Shown in pieces: positions 54,598 through 64,000 of a stretch of 64,000 bases of DNA. A model generated the notes under the pieces. That model saw nothing but the letters and a program-made list of their open reading frames with translations. It was not told the DNA's origin and made no database searches. The DNA comes from CAWDXG01 sp963822115 (GTDB lineage: Bacteria > Myxococcota_A > Polyangia > Polyangiales > Polyangiaceae). Position 1 is the first letter of the stretch. Each line of letters starts with the position of its first letter. The stretch lies in assembly GCA_963822115.1 (NCBI GenBank), contig CAWGGM010000015.1, forward strand, positions 186,001-250,000, written 5' to 3'. Made by a program: the position numbers and the translations under genes.

Positions 54598-56796
54598 ATG
54601 GGCAAGCAGCGCCGCAAGCGGAAGTCGAGCCGGAAGACCACGGTCGGCCCGGAGCCGGAGTCGGCCGCCGGGGCGCCGGCACAGGGCAAGCGCCGCCAGA
54701 AGCCCGGGCCCGAGCAGGCAGCGTCGGCGCAGCGCAAGAAGAAGCGGAGCCAGAAGTCCGGGCAGGCACCACCGAAGCGGAGCAAGAAGAAGCGCCGCCG
54801 CGAGCCGGAGCCGGAGCCGGAAGTAGCCGAGGCGCCGCCGCAGGACTCGGTCGGCCGGCTCGCGATCGTTTCCCTGCTGTTGTTGGCCTTGCCCTTCGTG
54901 CCGGGGCACCCGCTGTCGTTCCTGCCCTCGGTGCTCTACTGGCCGCTGTACGTCGCGGCGGTCGGGGGCTGGTGGGTGCACGAGGCGCGGAGGCAGGGCT
55001 GGCGGCTGCCGCCGGAAGTCACCTCGGCGCGCGCACTCGAGATCGCCGGCCTGCTGCTGGTGTTCGGCGCGTTCGTGCTGCTGAAGGTGATCGGAATCCA
55101 CGCTTCGGGCACGGACGAGAACATCTACTACTACATGGCTGTGCGCATGGCGCACGGCGAGTTGCCCTACCGCGACTTCTTCTTCGCCCACCCGCCGGTG
55201 CATCTAGTAGTGCCCGCACTGGTCTTCTCGGTGACCGGCTTCTCGGTGCAGGTGGCCAAGTCGATTCCGATCGGAGCCCAGCTCGTGGCAGGCGCGTGTC
55301 TGTACCTGGCGCTGCGACGGACCTCGAAGCCTCTGGCGCTGTTGTCGGTCCTGTTGATGTTCACGACCTACGAGCTGCTCATGGGTTCGACCGACATGAA
55401 CGGCGAGAACCTGATGACGGCGTTCCTGATGGCGGCGCTCTTGGCGGGTGTGCGAAAGCGCTACGCGACATCGGGCGTGCTGGCCGGTCTGGCGCTGGGC
55501 AGTGGTCTGTATTCGCTGGCAGCTGTACTGGCGCTGGGGGTTGCAGCGGCGTTCACCTCGCGGAAGGCTGGAGCGCGCTTCGGCGTGGGTCTGCTCGCCG
55601 CGTTCGTCGGTGTCTCGCTGCCGTTCGCAGCGCTGGGTGGAGCGGGGTTCTTCAAAGGGGTTTTCGCCTACCACTTCGCCAAGCCGGTCAGAGGCAGCGA
55701 CCACATACCGGTTTTCGGGTCGCCCAACCCCTTCACGATGATCGGCGCACTCTTGCACGACGTGCCAGCCTATCTGGGCTCGAAGGGCTTCAAGCGGACG
55801 CTGTACTTCCAGGCGCCAGAGTACCTGGCGGCGGCACTGGCCGCGGCGCTGCTTGTCGGAAGGGCGGCGTGGGCGCGGTCGCGGGCGGACGAAGCCGACG
55901 ACGAGCACGAGCAGCGCTGGCAGCACATTCTCGACCCGCGCGATCTGCTTTCCGGCAGTGGCCCCGGGCTGGCCAAGCTCGGTCTTCTGTCCACGCTGCT
56001 GTTCCTGATCCAGTGGTCGGCACTGCCGGAGGTCTACGACTTCTACATGGTCCCCATGTTCGCGTTCATGGCGCTGCCCGGCGCGTGGGTGCTGCACGAA
56101 GCCTACCAGGGCGTGCGCGACACGCGGGACTGGGCGGGACTGGGCGTTCCGGTCGTGCTCTTCTTCGCCTTCTCCCTGCACCGCACGTGGGCGGCCTCGC
56201 TGCTCCGCGAGATGTGGCCCAGCGAGGTGCGGAGACAGGGCCAGACAGTGAAGTACGAGTGGCACGAGCCGGCGGTCCCCGCGTGGCTCGCCAAGCCCGC
56301 GCGCGCGCTGTTCTTCGTGGACCATCGCGAGCGCGGCGAGGTCATGCCGTACTACCGGCACTACGTGTGGAACAAGTCGCTGACGTTCTCGAAAGCGGGC
56401 GAGATTGCCGCCTACGTCCGCGACAACACCCACCCCGACGAGACGATCACCGGCGCGTCCGATCTGACTCCGCTGGTGGCGCTGCTTGCGGGGCGTAGGA
56501 TGGCCGGGGACGTGGTCGATACGAACGTCAAGCGTTTCGAGTCGGGCATGTTGACCCGCTCCGCTTTCTTCGACCACATCTGCCACGACCGCGTGCGCTA
56601 CATCCTGTCCGCCTCTCGCTCCATGTTCGGTCCGCGCTTCATGCAAGAAAGTCCCTTCATCGCGGGCTTCTTCGTTGCCGATCGAAGGTTCGACGACCCG
56701 GAGTTGCTGCACTTCCGGAGCTACCCGATCACGCTGTACCGTCGCGTCGATCGGCCCGGCCTGCCGTCGGGCATGGTCTGCACCGCGACGCCGTGA
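54598..56796 (+). CDS. GT-C family membrane glycosyltransferase (ArnT/PMT-like)
   Basis: 732 residues. The first 75 are strongly basic (Lys/Arg/Gln) and cytoplasmic, followed by about eleven transmembrane helices. The first external loop has GTDENIYYYMAVRMAHGELP and RDFFFAHPPVHLVV, the Asp-Glu motif of polyprenyl-phosphate-sugar-dependent enzymes. Later: STDMNGENLMTAFLMAAL and a C-terminal soluble part (DVVDTNVKRFESGML). It would transfer a sugar from a lipid carrier to an extracytoplasmic acceptor. ATG at 54598 is preferred over a TTG at 54580. It may glycosylate the preceding lipoprotein (order only). Confidence 0.83.
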   Translation: MGKQRRKRKSSRKTTVGPEPESAAGAPAQGKRRQKPGPEQAASAQRKKKRSQKSGQAPPKRSKKKRRREPEPEPEVAEAPPQDSVGRLAIVSLLLLALPFVPGHPLSFLPSVLYWPLYVAAVGGWWVHEARRQGWRLPPEVTSARALEIAGLLLVFGAFVLLKVIGIHASGTDENIYYYMAVRMAHGELPYRDFFFAHPPVHLVVPALVFSVTGFSVQVAKSIPIGAQLVAGACLYLALRRTSKPLALLSVLLMFTTYELLMGSTDMNGENLMTAFLMAALLAGVRKRYATSGVLAGLALGSGLYSLAAVLALGVAAAFTSRKAGARFGVGLLAAFVGVSLPFAALGGAGFFKGVFAYHFAKPVRGSDHIPVFGSPNPFTMIGALLHDVPAYLGSKGFKRTLYFQAPEYLAAALAAALLVGRAAWARSRADEADDEHEQRWQHILDPRDLLSGSGPGLAKLGLLSTLLFLIQWSALPEVYDFYMVPMFAFMALPGAWVLHEAYQGVRDTRDWAGLGVPVVLFFAFSLHRTWAASLLREMWPSEVRRQGQTVKYEWHEPAVPAWLAKPARALFFVDHRERGEVMPYYRHYVWNKSLTFSKAGEIAAYVRDNTHPDETITGASDLTPLVALLAGRRMAGDVVDTNVKRFESGMLTRSAFFDHICHDRVRYILSASRSMFGPRFMQESPFIAGFFVADRRFDDPELLHFRSYPITLYRRVDRPGLPSGMVCTATP

Positions 56797-56844
56797 AAGG
56801 CCCGGCGCCGGTCCGCGAACGAAGCCGTGCCGGGAGCGCGTGCC

Positions 56845-59058
56845 CTAGTGTCGGACGCCGCCGCCGAGTCGACTGCGCAGACGTAGCAGCGGCGCCGGTG
56901 CCCACCAGTTGAGCCGCCCGAGCAGGCGCATCGTGCTCGGCACGAGCAGCACGCGCACCAGCGTGGCATCCAGCACCACCGCGACCGCCATGCCGAAACC
57001 AACCGCCTGGATCATCACCACGCGGGCCAGCGCGAACGCGAGAAACACCGCCACCATGATCGCCGCCGCACTGGTGATGAGCCCGGCGCTCCGCTCCAGT
57101 CCGTCGGCGACGGCCTGCGTGTTGTTGCCGTCGACCTCGAAGGCCTCCTTCATCCTCGACAGCATCAAGACCTCGTAGTCCATCGACAGCCCGAACAGCG
57201 TGCAGAACAGGATCACCGGCAACGAGGGCTCGAGCGGATGCGGATGCTGGATGAACAGGTGCCCGTCCTGGAAGACCCAGACCAGCGCGCCGAACGCACC
57301 CGAGATGGACACGAAGTTCATGAGCACCGCCTTGATCGGCAGAAGCACGGAGCCAAGCAGCCAGAACAGCACGACGAGCATCACCGCCACCACGAACGCG
57401 ATGGCGTGGGGCGCGCGCTCCACGATGAATGCCGTCGCGTCCATGTCGTTCGCAGTCTGGCCGCCCACTTCGAGCCGGCCGTCGGCGACGCTGCGCTGGG
57501 AGCGGATCGCGCGCACAACGTCGCGCGCGGCTTCGCTGTCTGGCCCGGCGTCCGTCAGCGCGTACAGCAGCACGACCTGTCTACCGACGCTCATCCGCCG
57601 CGCCGAGATCAGCGCGTCCGGCGTCCCGGGCGGCGGGTCCACCAGCATCTGCTCGTAGATCTGCTTCGGCAGCGGAGGGCCGTCGACCACGCTCTCGACC
57701 CGGCGGACGTGGGGGATCTTCGCGATGCGGCGGGAGAGATCGAACAGAGCGCCGACGCGCGGCCGGGTCAGCGCGGGCGCCGATGGGAAATGCACCGCGA
57801 CGAGCACGCGCGTGTCGGCCTGGGCCGGGAAATCGCGGACCAGGGCGTCGTAGCCGCCCCGCGCCTCGGTGCCTGCCGGCAGCACGCGCACGTCGGCCGC
57901 GGCCATCTCGAGATGAAGGAACGGCACGCCCATCATCAGCAGCACGGCCAGCGTCGGGAGCAGCACCATCACCGGTCGGCGCATCACCCGGATGGCGAGA
58001 GCGTGCCAGAAGCCGCGGCCCTCGGCGCGGGCGGGCAGGGGCAGGCGCCCTGCGTCGATTTTCGGGCCCAGCACGGCCAGGAGCGCCGGCAGGAACGTGA
58101 GCGCGAACACGACCGCCAGCGCGACGACGATTGCTCCGCCGACGCCTAGCGCCAGCAGGTACGAACCGTGGAAGAACATCAGCCCGCTCAGACCCGTCGC
58201 GACGGCCAGCCCGGAGAAAGTGACGATGCGTCCCGAGGCCGCCATCGCCCGCCGCAGGGCCTCCTCGTAGTCGTGGCCGTGGTGGAGCTCCTCGCGGTAG
58301 CGCGCGACGGTGAACAGCGAATAGTCGATGGCCACGCCCAGGCCGACCAGCGAGCAGACGTTGATCGTGTAGGCGGCAATGTCCGTGTAGTGCGACAGCG
58401 ACACCACGATGGCGATGCCGCCGACGACAGCCAGGGCGCCCACACCGACGGGCAGCGCGGCCGCCACGACCGAGCGGAACACCAAGAGCAGCACCAGCAG
58501 CGCCAGCGGCAGCGACACCAGCTCGGCGCGATGCAGATCCTTTTCGAGCGTGATGCCGAGGTCGTGCAGAAACGGGATGCGGCCGGTGCAGGTAATCTCC
58601 AGGGCGTGCGACCGCAGCTTCTGTCGCACTTCAGGGTAGGCGTGCAGCGCCTGTTTTGCCGTGCCGCGTAGCGAGATCAGTGCCAGTGCCGAATGCGCGC
58701 GCGGGCTCCGCATACCAGCAGCGATCGCGGGCGGCGCATCCGCTGGCGCGGTCACCGCGAGCACCCGCGCGTCGGAGCGCAGCGGAGCCAGCGCCTTCCG
58801 CATTGCCTGCTGGAATGCGGTGCTATCCGGTTCGAGTCGCTTCGAGCGGAAGATCGCGATGAACGTGGTCTCCGCCGGCCTTCCGGTGACGCTCTCGGCC
58901 AGCTGCTCGGCGTGCCCGCTTTCGAGACCTGCGATGTTGCCGCCGGTGAGCTCGCCGCCGCGCAGGAGCAGCGCCACCGACAGCGCCAGGAAAGCTCCGG
59001 CGAGCGCCAGTGTCAGCCAGCGATGGCGATAGATCGTCGATCCGAGCGAATCGAACAC
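56845..59058 (-). CDS. MMPL family RND exporter
   Basis: 737 residues, GTG start. Two homologous halves each with a transmembrane helix, a large external loop and a bundle of five helices, the MMPL/RND plan. Landmarks: signal-like TM1 (WLTLALAGAFLALSVALLL), GVAIDYSLFTVARYREEL in the first bundle and FGLSMDYEVLMLSRMKEAF in the second. These Asp-Tyr segments carry the proton-relay residues. The closest style is actinobacterial MmpL and antibiotic or lipid exporters. Substrate unknown; no biosynthetic cluster adjoins it. Convergent with the glycosyltransferase. Confidence 0.92.
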   Translation of the reverse strand: MFDSLGSTIYRHRWLTLALAGAFLALSVALLLRGGELTGGNIAGLESGHAEQLAESVTGRPAETTFIAIFRSKRLEPDSTAFQQAMRKALAPLRSDARVLAVTAPADAPPAIAAGMRSPRAHSALALISLRGTAKQALHAYPEVRQKLRSHALEITCTGRIPFLHDLGITLEKDLHRAELVSLPLALLVLLLVFRSVVAAALPVGVGALAVVGGIAIVVSLSHYTDIAAYTINVCSLVGLGVAIDYSLFTVARYREELHHGHDYEEALRRAMAASGRIVTFSGLAVATGLSGLMFFHGSYLLALGVGGAIVVALAVVFALTFLPALLAVLGPKIDAGRLPLPARAEGRGFWHALAIRVMRRPVMVLLPTLAVLLMMGVPFLHLEMAAADVRVLPAGTEARGGYDALVRDFPAQADTRVLVAVHFPSAPALTRPRVGALFDLSRRIAKIPHVRRVESVVDGPPLPKQIYEQMLVDPPPGTPDALISARRMSVGRQVVLLYALTDAGPDSEAARDVVRAIRSQRSVADGRLEVGGQTANDMDATAFIVERAPHAIAFVVAVMLVVLFWLLGSVLLPIKAVLMNFVSISGAFGALVWVFQDGHLFIQHPHPLEPSLPVILFCTLFGLSMDYEVLMLSRMKEAFEVDGNNTQAVADGLERSAGLITSAAAIMVAVFLAFALARVVMIQAVGFGMAVAVVLDATLVRVLLVPSTMRLLGRLNWWAPAPLLRLRSRLGGGVRH

Positions 59059-59196
59059 AGTCGCTCTCCGCGCCGTCGAAGCGGCGCCTTTGCCGTCCTA
59101 CCTCTCCCGCGGCGGCGCGTCACGCCAGACCGTGCTCTGCAGCTTTGCGGCCCAGGGCCCGCGGGGAAATCGCCGGACCCTGCGCCGAGCGTTCTC

Positions 59197-60018
59197 TCAA
59201 GGATACGCGTGCACCACGTGCCGCACGCTCGCGCAGGGGCGGCAGATGGCAGACGGCAGGCCGGAGTTGCGGCGCGTGCGCCCCGCCACGGCCTTGAACA
59301 CCGGCCCGCTCTGGTCCTCGTCGCACTGCAGGCAGTCGTTCAGTGCGCCGTCGGGCGACTGGTACGGCTTGGATAGATCCGCAAGGCAGGGCGACAGGCA
59401 GTGCGCGCGCGTGTTCAGAGCGTTGTAGTACCAGATCTGTGCGCACGCCTGGTCGAAGCCGAGTGCCATCAGGCAATCCATCGCGGCAGTCGTGCCCGCA
59501 TCCGGCGTGGCCTTCAGCGCACAGGCGCGCACCGGGCCGGTCAGGTCGTTGTTCTTCATGTAGACCGCCAGATCCGCCAGCGGCGAGCACAGCCCGCAGG
59601 CGCCGTAGTGGGTGAGCGTTGCACCGGCCTTGGCCGCGGCGTCGGCGCTCGCATAGGACTCGAGGCGGTAGGCGCCGGGCTGTGTAGTGTCGGGCAGCAC
59701 GCCGCAGACCTCGTCGGGATGCGCCGGGAAGTCAGCGGGGTGCGTGTACGGATCGTCGGCGAGCAGCGCCGGAGGATTCAACAGCTGCCGCTTGGACAGA
59801 TCGTCGATCTGCTGTGACGAGTACGTGGGAGGCGCGAAGCTGTCACCTCCGCACGCGCATTCCGGGCGGCATAGGCTCGCGTCGAGGCCGGTCGAGGCGT
59901 TGGGCGTGCCGAACAGGGTCTGGCACGCGCTGGCTCCCGCGTCCGTGGTGCTTCCGGACGAGCCCTTTCCGCAGCCCGACAGCATCAGTACCAACAGCAA
60001 CAGGCCGACGCATCGCAT
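59197..60018 (-). CDS. Cys-rich lipoprotein
   Basis: 273 residues from the ATG at 60018: lipoprotein signal (lipobox LSGC), then a Cys-rich mature protein (CRPECACGGDSF, GACGLCSPLADLAVYMKNND, DCLMALGFDQACAQIWYYN, DCLQCDEDQSGPVFKAVAGR). The GLCSPLADLAVYM and FAPPTYSSQ pieces suggest a globular secreted domain, possibly zinc- or disulfide-stabilised. The long open frame upstream overlaps the ligase gene and is discarded. Function unknown. Confidence 0.78.
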   Translation of the reverse strand: MRCVGLLLLVLMLSGCGKGSSGSTTDAGASACQTLFGTPNASTGLDASLCRPECACGGDSFAPPTYSSQQIDDLSKRQLLNPPALLADDPYTHPADFPAHPDEVCGVLPDTTQPGAYRLESYASADAAAKAGATLTHYGACGLCSPLADLAVYMKNNDLTGPVRACALKATPDAGTTAAMDCLMALGFDQACAQIWYYNALNTRAHCLSPCLADLSKPYQSPDGALNDCLQCDEDQSGPVFKAVAGRTRRNSGLPSAICRPCASVRHVVHAYP

Positions 60019-60101
60019 CTCCGCCAGCCTAGCCTTTGTCGGCCGCCGCGCGAAGCTCCGACGTGGCACGCGGCGCGGAGCTCGAGCCTGGCGCCACGCG
60101 C

Positions 60102-61769
60102 TCAGCTTTTCGGGCGCGTGTAGTAGTCGGCGTAGTCGGTCCGGATGGTCTTCTTCGAGAACTTCCCGACGCTGGTCTTGGGGATCTCCTTCACGAACAA
60201 GACCTCGTCGGGCAGCTGCCACTTGGCAAAGCGCTCGCCGACCGAGCCGAGGATGTCGTCCTTCGTCACCTCGCCGGCGCCCGACTTGAGCACGACCAGC
60301 GCCAGCGGTCGCTCCTGCCACTTCGGGTGCTCGATGCCGACCACTGCGGCTTCCGCCACGTCCGGGTGGGCCATGATGGCGTTCTCCAGATCGATCGACG
60401 AGATCCACTCGCCGCCGCTCTTGATGATGTCCTTGAAGCGATCGGTGAGCTTCAGGTAGCCGTCCTTGTCGATGTGGCCCGCGTCGCCGCTCTTCCAGTA
60501 GCCATCCTCGGTGAACGCGCCGGTCATTTCCGGGGCGTCGTGATAAGAGCGCGTGATCCAGGGGCCGCGGATCAGGATTTCTCCGGACTCGCCGCTGCCG
60601 GGCGGGATTTCTTCGCCGTTCATGTCGACGACCTTCACGTCCAGCCCCGTGATGGGCAGCCCCTGGCGCTTCTTGTGCTCCCAGCGCTCGTCTTCGGAAC
60701 GATCCGCCAGCGAGGCCTTCTCGATGTTGCAGGTCACCAGCGGGGTCGTCTCGGTCGCGCCGTAGGCGTGGATGATCTCCGCGCCGAACTCGGCGTAGCC
60801 CTTCATCATTGCCAAGGGCGGCTCGGTGGCGCCCGAGATCATGCGCAGGTTCTCGAAGTGCGGTCTTTCGGGCAGCGAGCGCAGGTACTCGAGCATGGGC
60901 AGGAAGATCGCGGGCGCGCCCTCGTTGACCGTGACCTTCTCGCTGACCATCAGGTCCACCAGGGGCTCGAGTTTGTCGGCGGTGTACATGCCGGGGAACA
61001 CCAGCTTTGCGCCGACCATGCATGCTCCAAAGAACAGGCCCCAGCCGTTGGCGTGGAACATGGGGACCGTTTGCATCAGGACGTCGCGGTTCGATAGCTG
61101 CAGCGTCAGCGACATCATCGTCGTGTGCAGGTAGATGCAGCGGTGCGAGTAGTAGACGCCTTTCGGCCGTCCCGTCGTGCCGGACGTATAGCAGGCGGCG
61201 TAGGCCGAGCTCTCGTCGATCATCGGCCAGTCGAACTCGGGCTTCTCCGCGGCTAGCAGCGCTTCGTAGCTGTAGACAGGCGACAGGCGCGTTTGCACAT
61301 CGCCGAGATCCTTGTCGGTGATGATGCCGTAGCCCTTCACCGTGGACAGCTTGTCGGCGATCGGCTCGACCAGCGGCAGCAGCGTGTCCGCCACGAACAG
61401 GAACTTCGGTTTGCTGTGACCTATGACGTAGACCTTCTCGTCCGGCGAGACGCGCAGGTTCACCTGCACGATCACCGCGCCGATGCCCGAGATGGCCTGG
61501 TACAGCTCCCAGTAGCGGTACGTGTTCCATTCCACGACCGCCACCCGATCCCCCGCCTGGATGCCGAGCTTCGAAAGCGCATTGGCCAGCTGCTGCATGC
61601 GCTGGTGCGCCTCGGCGTAGTTGTAGCGGAACATGCTGCCGTCGGCCCGACGCGATACGACTTCCACCTCGGGATAGGTGCGCGCGGCGCCGCGGATGAA
61701 CGAGCTGGTGTTCAGCTGGTAGTCGTCGTCGGACGTTGACGGAAAGCCCTTCACGATTTCACGCGCCAT
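60102..61769 (-). CDS. Fatty-acid-CoA ligase (AlkK-like medium/long chain)
   Basis: 555 residues. It makes acyl-CoA from fatty acid, ATP and CoA. P-loop YTSGTTGRPKG, PMFHANGWGLFFGACMVGA, AYGATETTPLV, DGYWKSGDAGHIDKDGYLKL, GEWISSIDLENAI and the C-terminal catalytic Lys in KTSVGKFSKKT. The PMFHANGWG and SGATEPP flavour is that of AlkK-type medium-chain ligases. ATG at 61769. Divergent from a second, unrelated-subfamily ligase, so the 247-bp gap between them holds both promoters. Confidence 0.92.
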   Translation of the reverse strand: MAREIVKGFPSTSDDDYQLNTSSFIRGAARTYPEVEVVSRRADGSMFRYNYAEAHQRMQQLANALSKLGIQAGDRVAVVEWNTYRYWELYQAISGIGAVIVQVNLRVSPDEKVYVIGHSKPKFLFVADTLLPLVEPIADKLSTVKGYGIITDKDLGDVQTRLSPVYSYEALLAAEKPEFDWPMIDESSAYAACYTSGTTGRPKGVYYSHRCIYLHTTMMSLTLQLSNRDVLMQTVPMFHANGWGLFFGACMVGAKLVFPGMYTADKLEPLVDLMVSEKVTVNEGAPAIFLPMLEYLRSLPERPHFENLRMISGATEPPLAMMKGYAEFGAEIIHAYGATETTPLVTCNIEKASLADRSEDERWEHKKRQGLPITGLDVKVVDMNGEEIPPGSGESGEILIRGPWITRSYHDAPEMTGAFTEDGYWKSGDAGHIDKDGYLKLTDRFKDIIKSGGEWISSIDLENAIMAHPDVAEAAVVGIEHPKWQERPLALVVLKSGAGEVTKDDILGSVGERFAKWQLPDEVLFVKEIPKTSVGKFSKKTIRTDYADYYTRPKS

Positions 61770-62016
61770 GGTCGTCTCCCTGATCGAAAGGTCCGGGTGC
61801 CGGAACGCCGCGGCGCAGCGCGGCCCCCTCGGCTGTCATTGAACCACAGCGCCGGGAAGGATGCCCGGACAGCGCGCTCCCCGACCGCAGCGTGGCATTC
61901 CGCAGCACCGGCCCGCGCCTCAGGGCGTGCCGAATGCCCCAAGTTGCGGCACGACGGGACCGGTGGTTGGATGCGCGAGGGGGACGGAATCCGCTTTCCG
62001 ACCAGGGAGCACGCTG

Positions 62017-63690
62017 ATGAAGCTCGATCCGGACCACTGCCCGCTCGAGAGGGCGTATCGCTGGGAAAGAGAGCGCGCCGACGCCGTCTACATGACCCAG
62101 CCCGTCGGTGGCGGCCGCGTGGAGACGTACACGTGGAAGCGCACGCTCGACGAGGCGCGGCGCATGGCGGCCCATCTGAAGTCGCTCGGCTTCGAGCCCG
62201 GCAGCCGCATCGCCATCCTGTCGAAGAACTGCGCGCACTTCATCATGACGGATCTCGCCATCTGGATGGCGGGCTACGTCTCGGTCGCGATCTTCCCGAC
62301 GCTCACCGCCGAGGCGGTGAAGTACATCCTGATGCACAGCGGCGCCAGGCTGCTCTTCGTCGGCAAGCTCGATGACTGGGACTCGATGAAGCGAGGCGTG
62401 CCCGAAGCGCTGCCGCGCATCGCCTATCCGCTCAGCCCTCCCAACGACTACGAGAGTTGGGACGACATCATCGCCAGGACCGAGCCGCTCCAGGGCGAGG
62501 TGCACCGCGACCTCGATGACATGGCGCTGCTCGTCTACACCTCGGGCAGCACCGGGCGGCCGAAGGGCGTCATCACCACCTTCGGCAACATGACGGCCGC
62601 CGCCCAGGGCGTCGAGGTGCACTTCAAGCTGGGGCCCGACGAGCGGCAGCTGTCCTATCTGCCGATGGCGCATTCCTACGAGCGCGCGCTGGTGGAGTGC
62701 GGCTCGCTGCACAACGGCAGCCAGGTCTTTTTCGCCGAGTCTCTGGACACCTTCGCCCGCGATCTGCGCCGTGCGCGCCCCACCATCTTCCACTCCGTTC
62801 CCCGGCTGTGGCTGAAGTTCCGTCTCGGCGTGCTGCAGAAAATGCCCGAGAGGCGCCTTTCGACACTCCTCAAGATCCCGATCGTGTCGCGGATGGTGAA
62901 GCGCAAGGTGCTCGACGCGCTCGGCTTGGATGAGGTCCGGCTGGCCGTCAGCGGCTCGGCGCCCATCCCTCCCGAGCTCATCCAGTGGTACCGCGATCTC
63001 GGGCTGGAGCTGCTCGAGGCCTACGCCATGACGGAGAACTTCGCCTACTGCCACGTCTCGCTGCCGGGCAGGAGCCGCGTCGGCTATGTGGGCGACCCCA
63101 TGCCCGGCGTGGATTGCCGCATCACCGAGGAAGGCGAGATCCAGATCAGGTCAGCCGCCAACATGCCGGGCTACTTCGAAAACGAAGCGGCCACGGCCGA
63201 AGCCTTCACCGAAGACAGCTACCTCAGGACGGGCGACCGCGGCATCATCGACGAACAGGGCCGGCTGCGCATCACCGGTCGCGTCAAGGAGCTGTTCAAG
63301 ACCAGCAAGGGCAAGTACGTAGCGCCCGCCCCCATCGAGAACCTGCTCAACGCCAACACGTCGGTCGAGCAGTCCTGCGTGACCGGCTCCGGGCAGCCGA
63401 TGCCACACGCGCTGGTGATGCTTCCCGACGAGCTGTCGGCCAAGCTCGACAGCGACGGTGTGCGCGAGCGCGTGGCAGCAACAATGGCCGAGTTGCTCGA
63501 GAGCGTGAACGCCGAGGTCCAGAGCTACGAGCGGCTCGCCTTCATCGCCATCGTCAAGGAGCCCTGGCTGATCGAAAACGGCATGCTCACCCCGACCATG
63601 AAGATCAAGCGCAGCGCGCTCGAGGCCAGGTACGGGCCCAAAGCCGACGCCTGGTACAGCCGCGGCGAACGCGTGATCTGGGAGGCGTAG
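62017..63690 (+). CDS. Long-chain fatty-acid-CoA ligase (FAA1-like)
   Basis: 557 residues. P-loop VYTSGSTGRPKG, LSYLPMAHSYERALVE, HSVPRLWLKFRLGVLQKM, YAMTENFAYCHVSL, YLRTGDRGIIDEQGRLRITG and FKTSKGKYVAPAPIENLL. It is of the eukaryote-like long-chain ACSL/FAA1 subfamily, with the typical gap in the adenylation core. The ATG at 62017 has GGGAG 8 bp upstream; the frame runs 52 codons further upstream without support. The C-terminal Lys of the A10 motif is in MLTPTMKIKR. Confidence 0.92.
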   Translation: MKLDPDHCPLERAYRWERERADAVYMTQPVGGGRVETYTWKRTLDEARRMAAHLKSLGFEPGSRIAILSKNCAHFIMTDLAIWMAGYVSVAIFPTLTAEAVKYILMHSGARLLFVGKLDDWDSMKRGVPEALPRIAYPLSPPNDYESWDDIIARTEPLQGEVHRDLDDMALLVYTSGSTGRPKGVITTFGNMTAAAQGVEVHFKLGPDERQLSYLPMAHSYERALVECGSLHNGSQVFFAESLDTFARDLRRARPTIFHSVPRLWLKFRLGVLQKMPERRLSTLLKIPIVSRMVKRKVLDALGLDEVRLAVSGSAPIPPELIQWYRDLGLELLEAYAMTENFAYCHVSLPGRSRVGYVGDPMPGVDCRITEEGEIQIRSAANMPGYFENEAATAEAFTEDSYLRTGDRGIIDEQGRLRITGRVKELFKTSKGKYVAPAPIENLLNANTSVEQSCVTGSGQPMPHALVMLPDELSAKLDSDGVRERVAATMAELLESVNAEVQSYERLAFIAIVKEPWLIENGMLTPTMKIKRSALEARYGPKADAWYSRGERVIWEA

Positions 63691-63708
63691 TCGGTCGGGT
63701 CGGTCGGG

Positions 63709-64000
63709 TCAGTCGCGGTGCCGCCGCACGACGAGCAACCCAAGCCCCAGCAACACCAACCACGGCGCGTCGCTTCCGGGCGTGCTGCCCGCGGCGCGGC
63801 AGCCACAGCCGCCGGAGCTGTTGCTGCCGGTTCCGGTGCTGGTCTTCTGGCAGGTCTTGCTGGTGGGGTCGCAGGCGTAGCCGGTCGCGCACTCGGTCGA
63901 GCCGTTGCACACCTGGAAGCAGGTCCCGCTGGCATCGTTGCAGAGATACGCACCGCACGGCTGCAGGGTGCCGTCGGCTTTGCGTTCGGTGTTCGCGTCC
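63709..64000 (-). CDS. Secreted protein with MYXO-CTERM-type C-terminus (partial)
   Basis: Only the last 96 residues are in the window. A Cys-rich end (TECATGYACDPTSKTC) leads to Gly/Ser, then GGCGCRAAGS, a hydrophobic segment (APWLVLLGLGLLVV) and a terminal RRHRD. This tripartite tail (Cys motif, transmembrane helix, Arg cluster) is the MYXO-CTERM sorting signal known from myxobacteria, which is thought to be processed by a rhombosortase/myxosortase-type protease. The N-terminus lies beyond 64000. Confidence 0.82.
   Translation of the reverse strand, partial: DANTERKADGTLQPCGAYLCNDASGTCFQVCNGSTECATGYACDPTSKTCQKTSTGTGSNSSGGCGCRAAGSTPGSDAPWLVLLGLGLLVVRRHRD

Noticed and set aside
60019..61530. 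Extended N-terminus of the Cys-rich lipoprotein at 59197
   Set aside because: It overlaps the fatty-acid-CoA ligase on the same strand in another frame; a proper signal peptide begins at 60018.

Overview
The window is GC-rich bacterial chromosome, most likely from a member of Myxococcota near the order Polyangiales. The indicators are many secreted Gly/Ala/Cys-rich lipoproteins, a MYXO-CTERM-type tail at the right edge (63709-64000), MopE-type Asp-rich repeats, a Ser/Thr pseudokinase, three PAS-containing hybrid histidine kinases, and frequent GTG/TTG starts. I found no rRNA, tRNA, CRISPR array, transposase or phage gene.

Left part (1-16 kb): ffh, translationally coupled to two paralogous lipoproteins; an RpoH-type sigma factor followed by rsmI; a SEC-C zinc-motif protein whose tail looks like a RelE-type fold; a three-gene operon of pseudokinase, TPR-type protein and Cys-rich lipoprotein; a hybrid kinase; and exported proteins of unknown role. 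From 15 to 20.5 kb runs a possible envelope regulon: an exported-type protein, an ECF-like sigma factor, a FecR-domain protein and two Cys-repeat lipoproteins, ending in a strong intrinsic terminator.

Middle (20.5-33 kb): a CPBP membrane protease, a small metanogen-output-domain protein overlapping a second hybrid kinase, a HupE/UreJ-like protein, a GDT1-like cation transporter, an ACSF3/MatB-like acyl-CoA synthetase, a third hybrid kinase, then a convincing EF-hand NADPH oxidase (NOX5-like) paired with a pentaheme cytochrome c lipoprotein.

The 33-51 kb part carries pyrimidine-type catabolism: an NCS1 transporter with an M20 hydrolase, and further on beta-ureidopropionase, (methyl)malonate-semialdehyde dehydrogenase, class III aminotransferase and dihydropyrimidinase in one operon. 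Together these would take dihydropyrimidines to beta-alanine, malonate semialdehyde and acetyl-CoA; the dehydrogenase for the first step is not in the window. Between them lie regulators (AraC, and TetR with a visible operator pair), small membrane and FIST-domain proteins, an enoyl-CoA hydratase and a cupin. Roughly twenty single-base frame breaks fall between 31.2 and 49.8 kb and almost none elsewhere. They hit otherwise well-conserved genes, so either this stretch is poorly resolved or the genes are decaying.

Right part (51-64 kb): a MopE-like lipoprotein built of nearly identical 168-bp repeats, a GT-C glycosyltransferase, an MMPL/RND exporter, a Cys-rich lipoprotein, two divergent fatty-acid-CoA ligases, and the C-terminus of a MYXO-CTERM protein.
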